Positions 49,863 through 59,731 are shown, numbered from the stretch's first letter. The stretch is DNA of 64,000 nt from Pseudalkalibacillus berkeleyi (GCF_021608225.1 NZ_JAKIJS010000001.1:2604001-2668000); one strand, 5' to 3'. Program-made: numbers and translations. The notes: a model not told the origin generated them from the sequence alone.

Positions 49863-51082
49863 TATAATTTATAGGAGCCATCAAATATACAAATATTCTT
49901 AGTATCTAGGACTAGCTTATCCTTTATAAGATCCATGTTGTTTTTGATATGCTCGTGTCCTACCATAACAACAAGAACCTCTATCTCATTTAAAAAGTCT
50001 TCAAAGTTCATAAATTGATGGTCTACAATTCTTTCTTTAACAAATGGATCAAAAACCTTAACTCCAAATGCTAAATGTTCATCCATTCGTTCTAATAGCT
50101 GAAGTGTTGGACTCTCTCTTGTATCGTCAACATTCTCTTTATAAGCTAATCCGTAAAGACCAACTTTAGATATATCTTTAATCCTATGCTCCCTCATAAT
50201 ATCTCTAATACGTCCTAAAACATGTCTTGGCATAGAATCGTTTATCTTACGTGCTGTTAAAATCAAGTTTGTTAAGTCTGGATAATCACCAACTAAAAAC
50301 CACGGATCTACTGAAATACAATGCCCACCGACACCTGGACCAGGTTGTAGGATATTAACCCGTGGATGCATATTAGCAATTCTAATAATCTCATAAACAT
50401 CCATATTATCAGTGCGACAAATCTTAGCTAACTCATTAGCAAATGCTATATTGATATCACGATATGTGTTCTCCACAACCTTAGACATTTCAGCTGATCT
50501 AATATCAGTAACAACAATCTCTGCCTTACATAAACTTGAATACAGGCCTTTAACTTTCTCACCAATTTCAAGGTTATCCGCTCCAATAGTTCTAGAATTG
50601 TGTTCAAGTTCATAAATCATATTACCTGGAATAATTCTTTCGGGAGCATGTACTAGATGTATGTCATCGCCAATTACAAAACCCCTTTTTTCTATCTCAG
50701 GGCGTATATATTTATCTATTGTTCCAGGAGAAATAGTTGATTCTATAATTACTATTGCACCTTTTTCACAAACATCAAGGGTACTATTCACGGCTGAGAT
50801 TACATATTTAGGATCAAGCTTTTTGCTTTCTTTAATATAAGGGGTTGGAACTGCAAGAATATAAGTATGTGTATTTTGATATTCCGTAGTAAATTTAATT
50901 CCATTTGAAAGTGCCTCTTGAAACAGTTCTTCTAACCCCTCTTCTTCAAAAGTAAGCATACCTTCTGTTAATGAATTTACTAATTTAGTATTGTTATCGG
51001 TTCCTACTACCTTAACCCCACTTTTAGCAAACATAAGAGCTGTAGGTAAGCCTATATAACCAAGACCAATAATATTAATCAT
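49862..51082 (-). CDS. UDP-N-acetyl-D-mannosamine dehydrogenase (WecC/EpsD type)
   Basis: 406 residues, NAD-dependent nucleotide-sugar dehydrogenase. N-terminal NAD motif INIIGLGYIGLPTALMFA, VIIESTISPGT, the linker SAEMSKVVENTYRDINIAFANELA, the catalytic Cys in GPGVGGHCISVDPWFLVG, and the C-terminal KVGLYGLAYKENVDDTRESPTLQLLE. The sequence GGHCIxVDPWFL marks the UDP-ManNAc branch, as in WecC, over UDP-glucose enzymes (GGSCFPKD). With the adjacent 2-epimerase it would make UDP-ManNAcA. ATG follows GAAGGGGCG. Confidence 0.93.
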   Translation of the reverse strand: MINIIGLGYIGLPTALMFAKSGVKVVGTDNNTKLVNSLTEGMLTFEEEGLEELFQEALSNGIKFTTEYQNTHTYILAVPTPYIKESKKLDPKYVISAVNSTLDVCEKGAIVIIESTISPGTIDKYIRPEIEKRGFVIGDDIHLVHAPERIIPGNMIYELEHNSRTIGADNLEIGEKVKGLYSSLCKAEIVVTDIRSAEMSKVVENTYRDINIAFANELAKICRTDNMDVYEIIRIANMHPRVNILQPGPGVGGHCISVDPWFLVGDYPDLTNLILTARKINDSMPRHVLGRIRDIMREHRIKDISKVGLYGLAYKENVDDTRESPTLQLLERMDEHLAFGVKVFDPFVKERIVDHQFMNFEDFLNEIEVLVVMVGHEHIKNNMDLIKDKLVLDTKNICIFDGSYKL

Positions 51083-51110
51083 TTAGAATTCGCCCCTTCT
51101 AATATTGCCT

Positions 51111-52979
51111 TCAATTTTTCAAACTAATGTTAAACTGCATATTGCATTTCTTTTCATTTAGTGGACTACTAATAATCACACAATTTATTTCTTCTATTTT
51201 AAGGTAAAATAGACTTCTATAGGATTTTTTCAACTCTATTTCCACACCTACATACTCACTAATTGTAACGGTACAATTCAACTTACCTTTATCATAAAGT
51301 TCAAATCCACCTTCAATTATTTTCACTTCACAAGGGGTATGGAACAGAAATTTACAATATTCTCCTTTACCGATTACTTCATCCAATATCATAAACCCTT
51401 GCTCGTTCTTTTCAATATGCCTCAAGTGTTCATAGCCGTTTTTGGATACCATTCTTCCCTTAAATAAATTATCATTTACAATGATATTTCTGGGTTTAGT
51501 CCATTCGTAAATAAGAAATGGACCGCGCTTTTTCATTTGGTCCTTTCCATCAACCTTAACTGTATTGTGAGCAGCTGTTAAAGCCATTTCTTTTCCAATA
51601 TCTGTTGCATAGGAGTATGTCCCACTATCGCAAAAGATATTTATGCCTTTATGCCAAAGGTCTATATGGAACTGATCCATCTGTGCTGGTCGAGTTTTAA
51701 AATTTTGTAGGACTGTCATTATATTGCCAGTATCTGTACGTAACGAATAAAATCCTGATTCATTAAATGCGGAGGATTTCTTTTCAATTATGGATATCGG
51801 TATTTCATCTAATTTTTTATCACCAAACCAGAGTAGTTCTTCATCATAATCTCCCGGTTTATAAACTCTCTTACCATCAATCAGACTAAAAATCGTATTA
51901 ATTACCGCCCTAAAATCTCTATACCCACAAGTAGTTACTGGGAATATCAATGCCCCATCATTTGAGCCATAATTAGGTACATCACCTGAATTATCTTGCA
52001 TTTGATACATCAATGTTACACTTTTCTTTATTAAACTTTTACTTCTATCTGAAATAGTTAATTTCGTTTTCTCGCTAATTTTCATCACTAGCTCTATAAT
52101 TTGAAGGGCAAACCTTTGGTAATTAAATGAATATTGAATATAACCACCATCAGGAAGAAACTGTATTTGAATCTCTTTATCTAGTAATTCGTAAGCTTTT
52201 TTTAATCGTTTTTGATCATTGCAACTCCAGGCTCCAATTATTAAACCTACTATTTCTGAAAGAGTATGATTGTTTTTTATGCATTTATGAGCATAGAAGA
52301 AATTAGATAAGACTTTTTTATAACTACCCTCTATAAGCTTCTTTATGTTTAACTCATCTTTTTTCGTTGTTAATTTATTAGACTTGAAAATTTCAAAAGC
52401 TATTAATGCATTTATCATCCGCAATGTCGCCTCTTGACCACATTTGAAATGTGATCCAAACGGATATCTATTGTTCTGTAACCAATTGTTAAGCTGTTGG
52501 GAAAACCCTTCATAATACTTTGTATCCTTAGTTAACATAAAAGCTCTAGCAAAATAGAAAAAATGTGTGAAACGTGACGCTTCCCAAATCACTTTAATAT
52601 CTCCACGCAGAGGGTCAAAGTCAGGGATTTGATACCATTTTAACTTTTTACTGACCTCAACTTTCGTTATTGGGTTTATATGCCAATTTATAGGGTTTCC
52701 ATAGTCAAGTTCCATGGAAGAAAACCCCATAACTTTACCTACTAAAGCATTATCAGCTATCGTTACAATACCTTTTTTCTTTTCATTTGATACTTTATCT
52801 AAAAACTCATCGATCGCTCTTACATTCAGGTCAAGTATATCAACTCTTTTAACATTGACTTCTTTTTCAAACAACTTATCACTGTTTGGTATTGCCCTCA
52901 TCATTTTCAACTTCGCTGAATAGAGTGAACGATTAAAAAGCCATGGCAATCCGTATTCAGTTATTAGTGATTTGATCAT
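51111..52979 (-). CDS. Heparinase II/III family protein
   Basis: 622 residues, no signal peptide. N-terminal alpha/alpha toroid (about 70-350; YFARAFMLTKDTKYYEGFSQQLNNWLQNN) with NHTLSEIVGL, then a beta-rich C-terminal domain with the family motif FHIDLWHKGINIFCDSGTYSY and LTAAHNTVKVDGKDQMKKRGPF. Members in capsule clusters are lyases or related enzymes that cut uronic acid-containing glycans; a cytosolic form here suggests processing of the same ManNAcA-type polymer or its intermediates. His and Tyr candidates are present, but the substrate is inferred only from context. Confidence 0.87.
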   Translation of the reverse strand: MIKSLITEYGLPWLFNRSLYSAKLKMMRAIPNSDKLFEKEVNVKRVDILDLNVRAIDEFLDKVSNEKKKGIVTIADNALVGKVMGFSSMELDYGNPINWHINPITKVEVSKKLKWYQIPDFDPLRGDIKVIWEASRFTHFFYFARAFMLTKDTKYYEGFSQQLNNWLQNNRYPFGSHFKCGQEATLRMINALIAFEIFKSNKLTTKKDELNIKKLIEGSYKKVLSNFFYAHKCIKNNHTLSEIVGLIIGAWSCNDQKRLKKAYELLDKEIQIQFLPDGGYIQYSFNYQRFALQIIELVMKISEKTKLTISDRSKSLIKKSVTLMYQMQDNSGDVPNYGSNDGALIFPVTTCGYRDFRAVINTIFSLIDGKRVYKPGDYDEELLWFGDKKLDEIPISIIEKKSSAFNESGFYSLRTDTGNIMTVLQNFKTRPAQMDQFHIDLWHKGINIFCDSGTYSYATDIGKEMALTAAHNTVKVDGKDQMKKRGPFLIYEWTKPRNIIVNDNLFKGRMVSKNGYEHLRHIEKNEQGFMILDEVIGKGEYCKFLFHTPCEVKIIEGGFELYDKGKLNCTVTISEYVGVEIELKKSYRSLFYLKIEEINCVIISSPLNEKKCNMQFNISLKN

Positions 52980-53000
52980 TGCAATACCTCATTTATTTGA

Positions 53001-54263
53001 TTATTTAACACTTTCAATAACATTAATCAACTTACTAGTTAAATATTTAAAATCAAAATCTTCTGCACCTTTTCTGGCATTTTGCGCCAATGAATTATAC
53101 TGCTCTTCCGAACTCTGTTTAATTTGTAAAATTGCGCCAGCCAACTCTTCAGGTGTACTATTTTCAAGTTCAATTCCACATTTATATTTATCTAAAATTG
53201 AATAACCCATCTTAACTGTGGAAATAATCGGCTTACCTGATGCCATGTACTCAAACAATTTATTTGAACTATTTCCCCTAGCCCAATTATACCGAGTCTG
53301 TGAATAATTAAGGATATTAACCGATGATTTACTGAGGATATTCGGTATTAAACGTTTATTCACAAAACCTTTCAACTTCACATTAGTCAAATTTTCCTCA
53401 ACAACTCTTTTTTCTAGCATCTCCCTTTGATTACCATCACCATAAATTAAAAATTGGAGATCTTCTTTTTCTTTTAATATTGATGCGGCATCAAGAAGAT
53501 TACCTACGTTATTTACTGGTCTTATAGCTCCGACATAAATTACGTTAAATTTTTCCGAGTTTAAATCTGTGTCATCAACTTCATTATTAGAAGCTAGTAA
53601 TTTGAAGCTTCCTAGGTCAACGCCATTATTAATATAGTGACATTTATCAAGGTTAATATCTCCACCTTGTTCTACATCCCATTTCTTTTCTTTAATATAG
53701 TCAGTGTCACCCTCTTTAGTAAAAATTAGGGCATCTGCTTTTTTATAAATCCATTGTTCGCCAGCAGTGAGCCCTCTCCCTAAAAGACTGTTTTCTTTTG
53801 CTTTATTAAATGAAAATATAGCTTCTGGCCAAAGGTCGCGAATCTCACAAATGCAAGGAACACCAAACTTTTTAGCTATCTGTATTCCAGCAACCAAAGT
53901 TAATGGATGAACACTAGAAGCAAGGATGACATCTGGTTTTCCATTTAATTTTGCGTACTCTTTTGCTACTGAAAATAAATTGAAATAAAAGTAGCTCATG
54001 TTTTTAACTCTATCAATTCCATTCCCTATAGCGGTGAAAGTCTTTACAAACACAAAAGGAATATCATCAATAATGTCAGTAGAATATTTGTTCCTTTCCG
54101 TATCTATACTTTCTAGTTTATTATGAAATGTATTGGCACAAAACACGGTGACGTTATATCCTTGTTTAATTAAGTTTTCCGCAAACCAATAATGACGTCC
54201 TCCACGATTTTTATACATTTCTGTTGCATAGTGATTCCATAACCATATATTTTTCTTTTTCAA
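53001..54263 (-). CDS. Glycosyltransferase family 4
   Basis: 420 residues from TTG 54263, ten bases after GGAG; a GTG seven codons earlier has no such site. GT-B fold: KNIWLWNHYATEMYKNRGGRHYWFAENLIKQGYNVTVFCANTFH (WcaI/WbuB-like start with Asn-rich acceptor site), FGVPCICEIRDLWPEAIFSF, FNVIYVGAIRPVNNVGNLLDAASIL, and ARGNSSNKLFEYMASGKPIISTV with the EX7E-like Glu residues. It resembles WbuB/FnlA-type enzymes acting early in repeat-unit assembly. It lies after the sugar-synthesis genes and before the lyase. Confidence 0.88.
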   Translation of the reverse strand: MKKKNIWLWNHYATEMYKNRGGRHYWFAENLIKQGYNVTVFCANTFHNKLESIDTERNKYSTDIIDDIPFVFVKTFTAIGNGIDRVKNMSYFYFNLFSVAKEYAKLNGKPDVILASSVHPLTLVAGIQIAKKFGVPCICEIRDLWPEAIFSFNKAKENSLLGRGLTAGEQWIYKKADALIFTKEGDTDYIKEKKWDVEQGGDINLDKCHYINNGVDLGSFKLLASNNEVDDTDLNSEKFNVIYVGAIRPVNNVGNLLDAASILKEKEDLQFLIYGDGNQREMLEKRVVEENLTNVKLKGFVNKRLIPNILSKSSVNILNYSQTRYNWARGNSSNKLFEYMASGKPIISTVKMGYSILDKYKCGIELENSTPEELAGAILQIKQSSEEQYNSLAQNARKGAEDFDFKYLTSKLINVIESVK

Positions 54264-54410
54264 ACTTAGTCCACTCCAATGCACATCACACTTATTTGTA
54301 TATTATCCCTGCTTTATAAAATAAGTTCCAAATACAATTAACCGTAACTCTATAATGAAAATGATTTTCCCAAACAGTATCCGAACTCTTTTGAAGTTTG
54401 TACTGGAATA

Positions 54411-55049
54411 CTATTCATGAAACTTTATAGGGTTTGCCGGAGCCCCTACAGCTGTACAATTAGCTGGTAATTCCTTCACTACTACTGCCCCTGCTCCTAC
54501 AACGGTATTCTCACCAATGGTTACCCCCTGAATGATTGCCGAACCTGTTCCAACACTTACACATTCTTTGGTAACTACATTCCCAGATACATTAACACTT
54601 GGTAGTATTGTTGTATAATTACCTAAAGTAGCATCATGTCCTATAGTACAATCTAAATTAATGATTACATGGTTTCCAATCTGAATATCAGTAGTTAAAA
54701 TATTAGCCGCGCATATGATTGAACCTGCTCCAAACCCTACTCTATCAGAGTAAATCACACTAGGATGTATTAAAACAGGAAAAGAGATTTTACTACCATT
54801 TAAACTTTCAATAGTTTTCTTTTTAGTAATAGGGTCTCCAATTGCACAAGCAACATTAACTTTTTGTTCCTTTAACCATTCAATGTCCCCAACAACTTTA
54901 TATCCGCTAACTTCAGTACCTTGTATTTTCTCATTATCATCAACGAATCCAACTATATTCCATTCCTTATTTACTCTATTTATTTCTTCAATTAACCATG
55001 CAACTTCTCTTCCGAATCCACCTGCTCCAATAATAACTATATCTTTCAT
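54411..55049 (-). CDS. NeuD/PglD-like sugar O/N-acetyltransferase
   Basis: 212 residues. N-terminal Rossmann-like domain (DIVIIGAGGFGREVAWLIEEINR), then a left-handed beta-helix of hexapeptide repeats (about 95-205: VGFGAGSIICAANILTTDIQIGNHVIINLDCTIGHDATLGNYTTILP, TIGENTVVGAGAVVV). The active-site His of PglD is in the IGHDATLG segment. PglD N-acetylates the 4-amino group of UDP-2-acetamido-4-amino-2,4,6-trideoxyglucose with acetyl-CoA. Adjacent PglF-, PglE- and PglC-like genes support UDP-diNAc-bacillosamine synthesis. ATG follows GGGGGAC, 2 nt before the sugar transferase end. Confidence 0.9.
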   Translation of the reverse strand: MKDIVIIGAGGFGREVAWLIEEINRVNKEWNIVGFVDDNEKIQGTEVSGYKVVGDIEWLKEQKVNVACAIGDPITKKKTIESLNGSKISFPVLIHPSVIYSDRVGFGAGSIICAANILTTDIQIGNHVIINLDCTIGHDATLGNYTTILPSVNVSGNVVTKECVSVGTGSAIIQGVTIGENTVVGAGAVVVKELPANCTAVGAPANPIKFHE

Positions 55050-55051
55050 AA

Positions 55052-55699
55052 TTAATTGTCCCCCAATCTTTTACTTCCTCTAAATGGTTCCATTGTTGCT
55101 GCACTTTCAGAATTGATACCTTCCCTAACAAATACCTTTTTTATTGTTAGAAAGATAATTTCCCAGTCTCCTATAAAACTAACGCTATCAACATATTTCA
55201 CATCAAGATTAAATTTATCTTCCCAACTGATTGCATTTCTACCATTCACCTGTGATAACCCTGATAAACCAGGCCTCACTTCATGGCGACGCTTTTGATG
55301 TTCATTATAAAGAGGCAGGTACTGTACCAATAATGGTCTAGGACCAATAATAGACATATCACCTTTTAAGATGTTGAAGAGCTCAGGTAGTTCATCAAGA
55401 GATGTAGAACGAAGTAATCTACCAAACTTTGTTAATCTTACACTGTCCGGTAATAATCCCCCTTTCTCATCCCTTTCATCTGTCATCGTTCTAAACTTGT
55501 ACATCATAAAGACTTTTTCATTCAGACCAGGTCGTTCCTGCTTAAATAATACAGGACTCCCTAACTTAACTCTCACGAGAATAGCAACTATTGGTAGAAC
55601 GGGAATGATAGTTAGAGTGATAATTGCGACCAAAGAGAGAAGGAAGTCCATTGGTCTTTTTATAAACCTTTTATAAATACCACCCTTAGAATGTCTCAT
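55052..55699 (-). CDS. Undecaprenyl-phosphate sugar-1-phosphate transferase (PglC/WcaJ family)
   Basis: 215 residues from ATG 55699, which overlaps the stop of the aminotransferase gene (TAATG); a GTG at 55711 is the alternative. A reentrant hydrophobic segment (FLLSLVAIITLTIIPVLPIVAILVRVKLGSPVLFKQERPG), KFRTMTDERDEKGGLLPDSVRLTKFGRLLR with the catalytic DE pair, ELPELFNILKGDMSIIGPRPL, and HEVRPGLSGLSQVNGRNAI. It is the short PglC type without an extra membrane domain. It starts the lipid-linked repeat unit, probably with diNAcBac-1-P. Confidence 0.93.
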   Translation of the reverse strand: MRHSKGGIYKRFIKRPMDFLLSLVAIITLTIIPVLPIVAILVRVKLGSPVLFKQERPGLNEKVFMMYKFRTMTDERDEKGGLLPDSVRLTKFGRLLRSTSLDELPELFNILKGDMSIIGPRPLLVQYLPLYNEHQKRRHEVRPGLSGLSQVNGRNAISWEDKFNLDVKYVDSVSFIGDWEIIFLTIKKVFVREGINSESAATMEPFRGSKRLGDN

Positions 55700-56829
55700 T
55701 ACTTTAACCACAACCCTTTAATAGTCTTCACAACTCTTTCCAAATCCTTATCCGTCATCTTAGTATCAGACGGCAAACAAACACCATTCTCAAATAAACT
55801 TTCAGATACATCTGTTCCTATAAAATCATACTTCTCAAAGAATGGCTGCAAATGCATTGGCTTCCAAACTGGCCTTGACTCAATGTTTTCTTTTTCAAGA
55901 GCCGCCATAATATCAATCGGCCTAACCTTTCCTTTTAAAGTCATTGAACTTAACCAGTAATTTGGCTTATCCCAATCATTAATAGGCATGAACTCAACAC
56001 CATCAAGCTCTCCAAGCTCGCGCTTATAAAACTCAAAAATATATTTTTTCTTTTCTACTCTCTGATCTAAAACCTTAAGTTGTCCCCGACCAATCCCAGC
56101 AACAACATTGCTCATTCGATAGTTAAATCCCAGTTCACTATGCTGATAGTGCCTTGCTTGATCTCTAGACTGAGTTGCCCAGAACCTCACTTTTGCAACT
56201 TTCTCTTCATTATTAGAAACTAGCATTCCACCACCAGAGGTAGTAATTATTTTGTTCCCATTAAAGGAGAAGATGCCATAATCACCAAATGTCCCTGTGT
56301 GTTGGCCTTTATAATAACCACCTAGTGACTCTGCTGCATCTTCTATAACCGTTACTTCATGTTTTTTACAAATCTCCATAATCTTATCCATATCAGCAGA
56401 AAGACCATAAAGGTGAACAACAATAACTGCTTTTACTTCTGGATACTTCTCGAAGGCTTTTGCCAAAGCATTAGGGCACATGTTCCAAGTCTCATAATCA
56501 CTATCAATAAAAACAGGTAGCGCATTTTGGTAGATAATTGGATTAGCCGTTGCCGAGAAAGTAAATGTTGGACAAAAAACAATATCCCCCTCACCAACAC
56601 CAGCAGCTCTTAATGCCAAATGAATAGCTCCAGTACCAGAAGATAAAGCAGCAGCCTCTTTCGAACCAACTTTAGCAGCTAGTTCCTTTTCAAATTCATT
56701 TACATTTTCTCCAAGAGGTGCAATCCAATTAGTATCAAAAGCTTCTTGTACAAATTTCAATTCATAACCTTCTACACTCATATGTGGTGATGAAAGAAAT
56801 ATTCTTTCGTTTACTTTTGTTGGCTTCAT
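55699..56829 (-). CDS. DegT/DnrJ/EryC1 aminotransferase (PglE-like)
   Basis: 376 residues, PLP-dependent. Starts RIFLSSPHMSVEGYELKFVQEAFDTNWIAPLGENVNEFEKELAA (typical of PglE/PseC/LegC), VIEDAAESLGGYYKGQHTG, and FSFNGNKIITTSGGGMLV with the PLP-binding Lys near residue 189. It would transfer an amino group to C4 of the keto-sugar made by the dehydratase gene upstream. A strong terminator at 56946-56985 separates it from that gene, so it may have its own promoter. ATG follows GGAAGGAAG. Confidence 0.93.
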   Translation of the reverse strand: MKPTKVNERIFLSSPHMSVEGYELKFVQEAFDTNWIAPLGENVNEFEKELAAKVGSKEAAALSSGTGAIHLALRAAGVGEGDIVFCPTFTFSATANPIIYQNALPVFIDSDYETWNMCPNALAKAFEKYPEVKAVIVVHLYGLSADMDKIMEICKKHEVTVIEDAAESLGGYYKGQHTGTFGDYGIFSFNGNKIITTSGGGMLVSNNEEKVAKVRFWATQSRDQARHYQHSELGFNYRMSNVVAGIGRGQLKVLDQRVEKKKYIFEFYKRELGELDGVEFMPINDWDKPNYWLSSMTLKGKVRPIDIMAALEKENIESRPVWKPMHLQPFFEKYDFIGTDVSESLFENGVCLPSDTKMTDKDLERVVKTIKGLWLK

Positions 56830-56945
56830 CTTTACGTCTTCCTTCCATTGATAGACTTAGGGTTTAGTAGTTTAGTACTTACCAGGAATATTTAATTGTA
56901 TTTCCATATCAACTACTAAATTACTAAGTGTATTTATTCACACAA

Positions 56946-56985
56946 AAACAACCCCCACCAACCTTCGTTCTGGTGGGGGTTGTTT
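56946..56985 (-). terminator. Strong terminator between the dehydratase and aminotransferase genes
   Basis: AAACAACCCCCACCA pairs perfectly with TGGTGGGGGTTGTTT around ACCTTCGTTC (15 bp). An A-run to the left serves minus-strand RNA. Confidence 0.85.
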
Positions 56986-56987
56986 CA

Positions 56988-58805
56988 TTAATTCGCATTA
57001 CTTACTGCTAGAAACTCTTTCTCATTTGCCAAATCCAACACATATTCCGCTATTTCTTCCTGATTAAGGTTAAAGTGATTTTCTACCAAGTAAGATACTT
57101 TATCATAGTCCACATCAACCGATTTTCCAATAAAGATTTTCGGGAAAACCGCTTTTGGATGTACTTCCCCTTCTCCGAGTAACTCTTCGTACATCTTTTC
57201 ACCTGGTCGAATACCTGAATAATTCAATCCTATCTCATTCACTGAATATCCTGAAAGTTGGATCAAATTTTTAGCAAGATCGACAATTTTAACGGATTCA
57301 CCCATATCCAACACGAAGATTTCTCCTCCACGAGCAAGTGCCCCAGCTTGGATAACAAGGCGAGATGCTTCTGGTATCGTCATAAAGTATCTTGTCATAT
57401 CCGGATGGGTTACCGTAACCGGTCCACCTGCTTGGATTTGTTTCTTAAATAATGGAATGACACTTCCACGACTACCTAATACGTTTCCAAATCGGACTGC
57501 TACAAAGTTCGTTTGACTCTTTTTATCTAACTCTTGAATAATCATTTCAGCAATCCGTTTCGTTGACCCCATTACGTTCGTAGGGTTAACAGCCTTATCA
57601 GAAGAGACGAGCACAAACGTTTTTACTCTGAATTCGTCCGCAGCTTCGGCTACATTTTTAGTACCTAGCACATTATTTTTTACAGCTTCTTTCGGATTAT
57701 ATTCCATTAATGGAACGTGCTTATGGGCAGCTGCATGATAAATGACATCTGGTTGATGTACATTCATCACCTCAAAAATTCTATCACGATCCTGAATATC
57801 CGCAATAATTGGGATGATTTTAATTTGCTCACCGTACTTTTGTCGCAACTCCATATCGATTTGATAAATGGAGTTTTCCCCATGACCAAGTAATAGGACC
57901 TTTTTCGGTGTGAACTTACAAACTTGGCGACAAATCTCAGATCCAATCGAACCACCAGCTCCCGTCACAAGGATCGTTTGACCTGTCAATTCTTTGGAGA
58001 TGCTTTGAATGTCCAGTTCTACCGGATCACGTCCTAATAGATCTTCCACTTTCACATCTCGGAATTGGTTAATTGAAACATTCCCAAGCATGAGGTCTTC
58101 AATTTTAGGTAGTATTTGTGTCTTTATGTTCGTCTTCAAACATTCCTGATAAATGCGATTCAATTCAGATTTCTTTAATGATGGGATAGCGATAATAATA
58201 TGATCTACTTCTAATTGTTCAACGATATCCTTTATATTTACTGTTGTTCCAGCAACCGGTACACCTAATATTTCAAGTTGTTGTTTTCTTACATCGTCAT
58301 CTACAAATGCAACTGGGTATAGTTCTGTCAGGTTATTTTGCTTTAATTGACGTAACACCATCGTACCGGCAGAACCCGCGCCAATGATTAACGTTCGGTT
58401 TTGTTTATTGTTTGGATTCATGTATGTATCTCTATATACGCGCCAAATAAATCTTGACCCGCCCATTAAGAGCATATGTAACATCCAGGTAATGACCAGC
58501 GCTCTAAAATAAATGTCTTGAATAAAGATCATTTGGGCAAGTCCTGCTCCTAGCACAGAGAATGTAACCGTCTTAAAGATAATAATCAGTTCTCCGATAC
58601 TCGCATACTGCCATACTCGCTTATACAACTTGTAATAGTAGGAAAAAATATGATGTCCAATTAATAAAATGAATGAACTAGCTAGTATAGAGGTGGAAAG
58701 TAGGATTTGATGGTAGTTTAAGAGGTAACTACTAGCGTAAATCGCTGTTAAGACAATAATAGAATCGATAAAGATTAAGAATGAAATCCTTTTCTTATAC
58801 GTCAC
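56988..58805 (-). CDS. Membrane NDP-sugar 4,6-dehydratase (PglF/CapD/EpsC family)
   Basis: 605 residues. Four or five N-terminal membrane segments (1-115), a first Rossmann domain (LIIGAGSAGTMVLRQL near 142) and a second SDR domain (TILVTGAGGSIGSEICRQ near 282). VLVSSDKAVNPTNVMGSTKRIAE shows the Thr/Ser and Lys with Met in place of the usual Tyr, as in PglF/FlaA1-type dehydratases; FGNVLGSRGSVIPLF and PDMTRYFMTIPEAS follow. The full-length membrane form fits PglF: UDP-GlcNAc to the 4-keto-6-deoxy sugar. GTG 58805 follows GAGGTGGA. It is named epsC in Bacillus EPS operons, consistent with the EAR-like RNA upstream. Confidence 0.93.
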   Translation of the reverse strand: MTYKKRISFLIFIDSIIVLTAIYASSYLLNYHQILLSTSILASSFILLIGHHIFSYYYKLYKRVWQYASIGELIIIFKTVTFSVLGAGLAQMIFIQDIYFRALVITWMLHMLLMGGSRFIWRVYRDTYMNPNNKQNRTLIIGAGSAGTMVLRQLKQNNLTELYPVAFVDDDVRKQQLEILGVPVAGTTVNIKDIVEQLEVDHIIIAIPSLKKSELNRIYQECLKTNIKTQILPKIEDLMLGNVSINQFRDVKVEDLLGRDPVELDIQSISKELTGQTILVTGAGGSIGSEICRQVCKFTPKKVLLLGHGENSIYQIDMELRQKYGEQIKIIPIIADIQDRDRIFEVMNVHQPDVIYHAAAHKHVPLMEYNPKEAVKNNVLGTKNVAEAADEFRVKTFVLVSSDKAVNPTNVMGSTKRIAEMIIQELDKKSQTNFVAVRFGNVLGSRGSVIPLFKKQIQAGGPVTVTHPDMTRYFMTIPEASRLVIQAGALARGGEIFVLDMGESVKIVDLAKNLIQLSGYSVNEIGLNYSGIRPGEKMYEELLGEGEVHPKAVFPKIFIGKSVDVDYDKVSYLVENHFNLNQEEIAEYVLDLANEKEFLAVSNAN

Positions 58806-58816
58806 TCATTTCCACC

Positions 58817-59704
58817 TCACCCTCTAGTATTAATCTTTTCTCTTTCAATTAGTTGATCCAACTCAGTTAATACACTGTTTCTTAACTCTGGGTTGTTTAT
58901 CGCAAATTGAATGGTCGTCATAATAAATCCTAGTTTTTCCCCGACATCATAACGTATACCTTCAAAGTCATATGCAAATACGTTTTGTAGTTGATTTAAA
59001 CCTTGGATCGCATCGGTGAGTTGAATTTCCCCACCGGCACCTAGTTCTTGTTTTTCCAAGAAATCGAATATTTCCGGTGTTAAAATATAACGTCCCATAA
59101 TTGCTAGGTTAGACGGTGGGTTTTCTTTAGGCTTTTCAACAAAATTGTTGACCTTGTACCGTCTTCCTTCCTTATTATTAGGATCAATAATTCCGTACCG
59201 ATTCGTATGTTCTGACGGAACGGTTTGTACCCCAATCACTGATGAAGCCGTTTCTTCATATTGATTGATTAATTGCTTTAAGCACGGCTCGTCCGCTTGG
59301 ACGATGTCATCCCCCAATAACACCGCAAATGGCTCATCTCCAATAAACTTCCTTGCACACCAAACCGCATGTCCTAAACCCTTTGGTTCCTTCTGTCTTA
59401 TGTAATGGATATCTGCCATCCTTGAAGATTCTTGTACTTTTTCAAGTAACTCAAGTTTTCCTTTTTGAAATAGGTTGTGCTCTAATTCAAATGAATGGTC
59501 GAAATGATCTTCAATCGCTCTTTTGCCCTTACCAGTAACGATGATGATATCCTCTATGCCCGATGCAATTGCTTCTTCAACGATGTATTGGATTGTCGGT
59601 TTATCGACAATTGGTAGCATTTCTTTCGGCATTGCTTTTGTTGCTGGTAAGAACCTTGTCCCAAGACCCGCTGCCGGAATGATGGCTTTTTTAACTTTTT
59701 TCAT
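58817..59704 (-). CDS. gtaB: UTP-glucose-1-phosphate uridylyltransferase (GtaB/GalU)
   Basis: 295 residues from ATG 59704; the ATG at 59716 touches the AAGGGG site. Nucleotidyltransferase motifs [27 protein letters not shown] (substrate-binding Lys and GxGTR), [54 protein letters not shown] and [10 protein letters not shown]. It makes UDP-glucose, the substrate of the TuaD enzyme at the far end of this locus and a precursor for glycolipids and teichoic acid decoration. It sits between the structured RNA and the dehydratase gene. Confidence 0.94.
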   Translation of the reverse strand: MKKVKKAIIPAAGLGTRFLPATKAMPKEMLPIVDKPTIQYIVEEAIASGIEDIIIVTGKGKRAIEDHFDHSFELEHNLFQKGKLELLEKVQESSRMADIHYIRQKEPKGLGHAVWCARKFIGDEPFAVLLGDDIVQADEPCLKQLINQYEETASSVIGVQTVPSEHTNRYGIIDPNNKEGRRYKVNNFVEKPKENPPSNLAIMGRYILTPEIFDFLEKQELGAGGEIQLTDAIQGLNQLQNVFAYDFEGIRYDVGEKLGFIMTTIQFAINNPELRNSVLTELDQLIEREKINTRG

Positions 59705-59731
59705 ATGAAAACACATCCCCTTTAAAACTGA

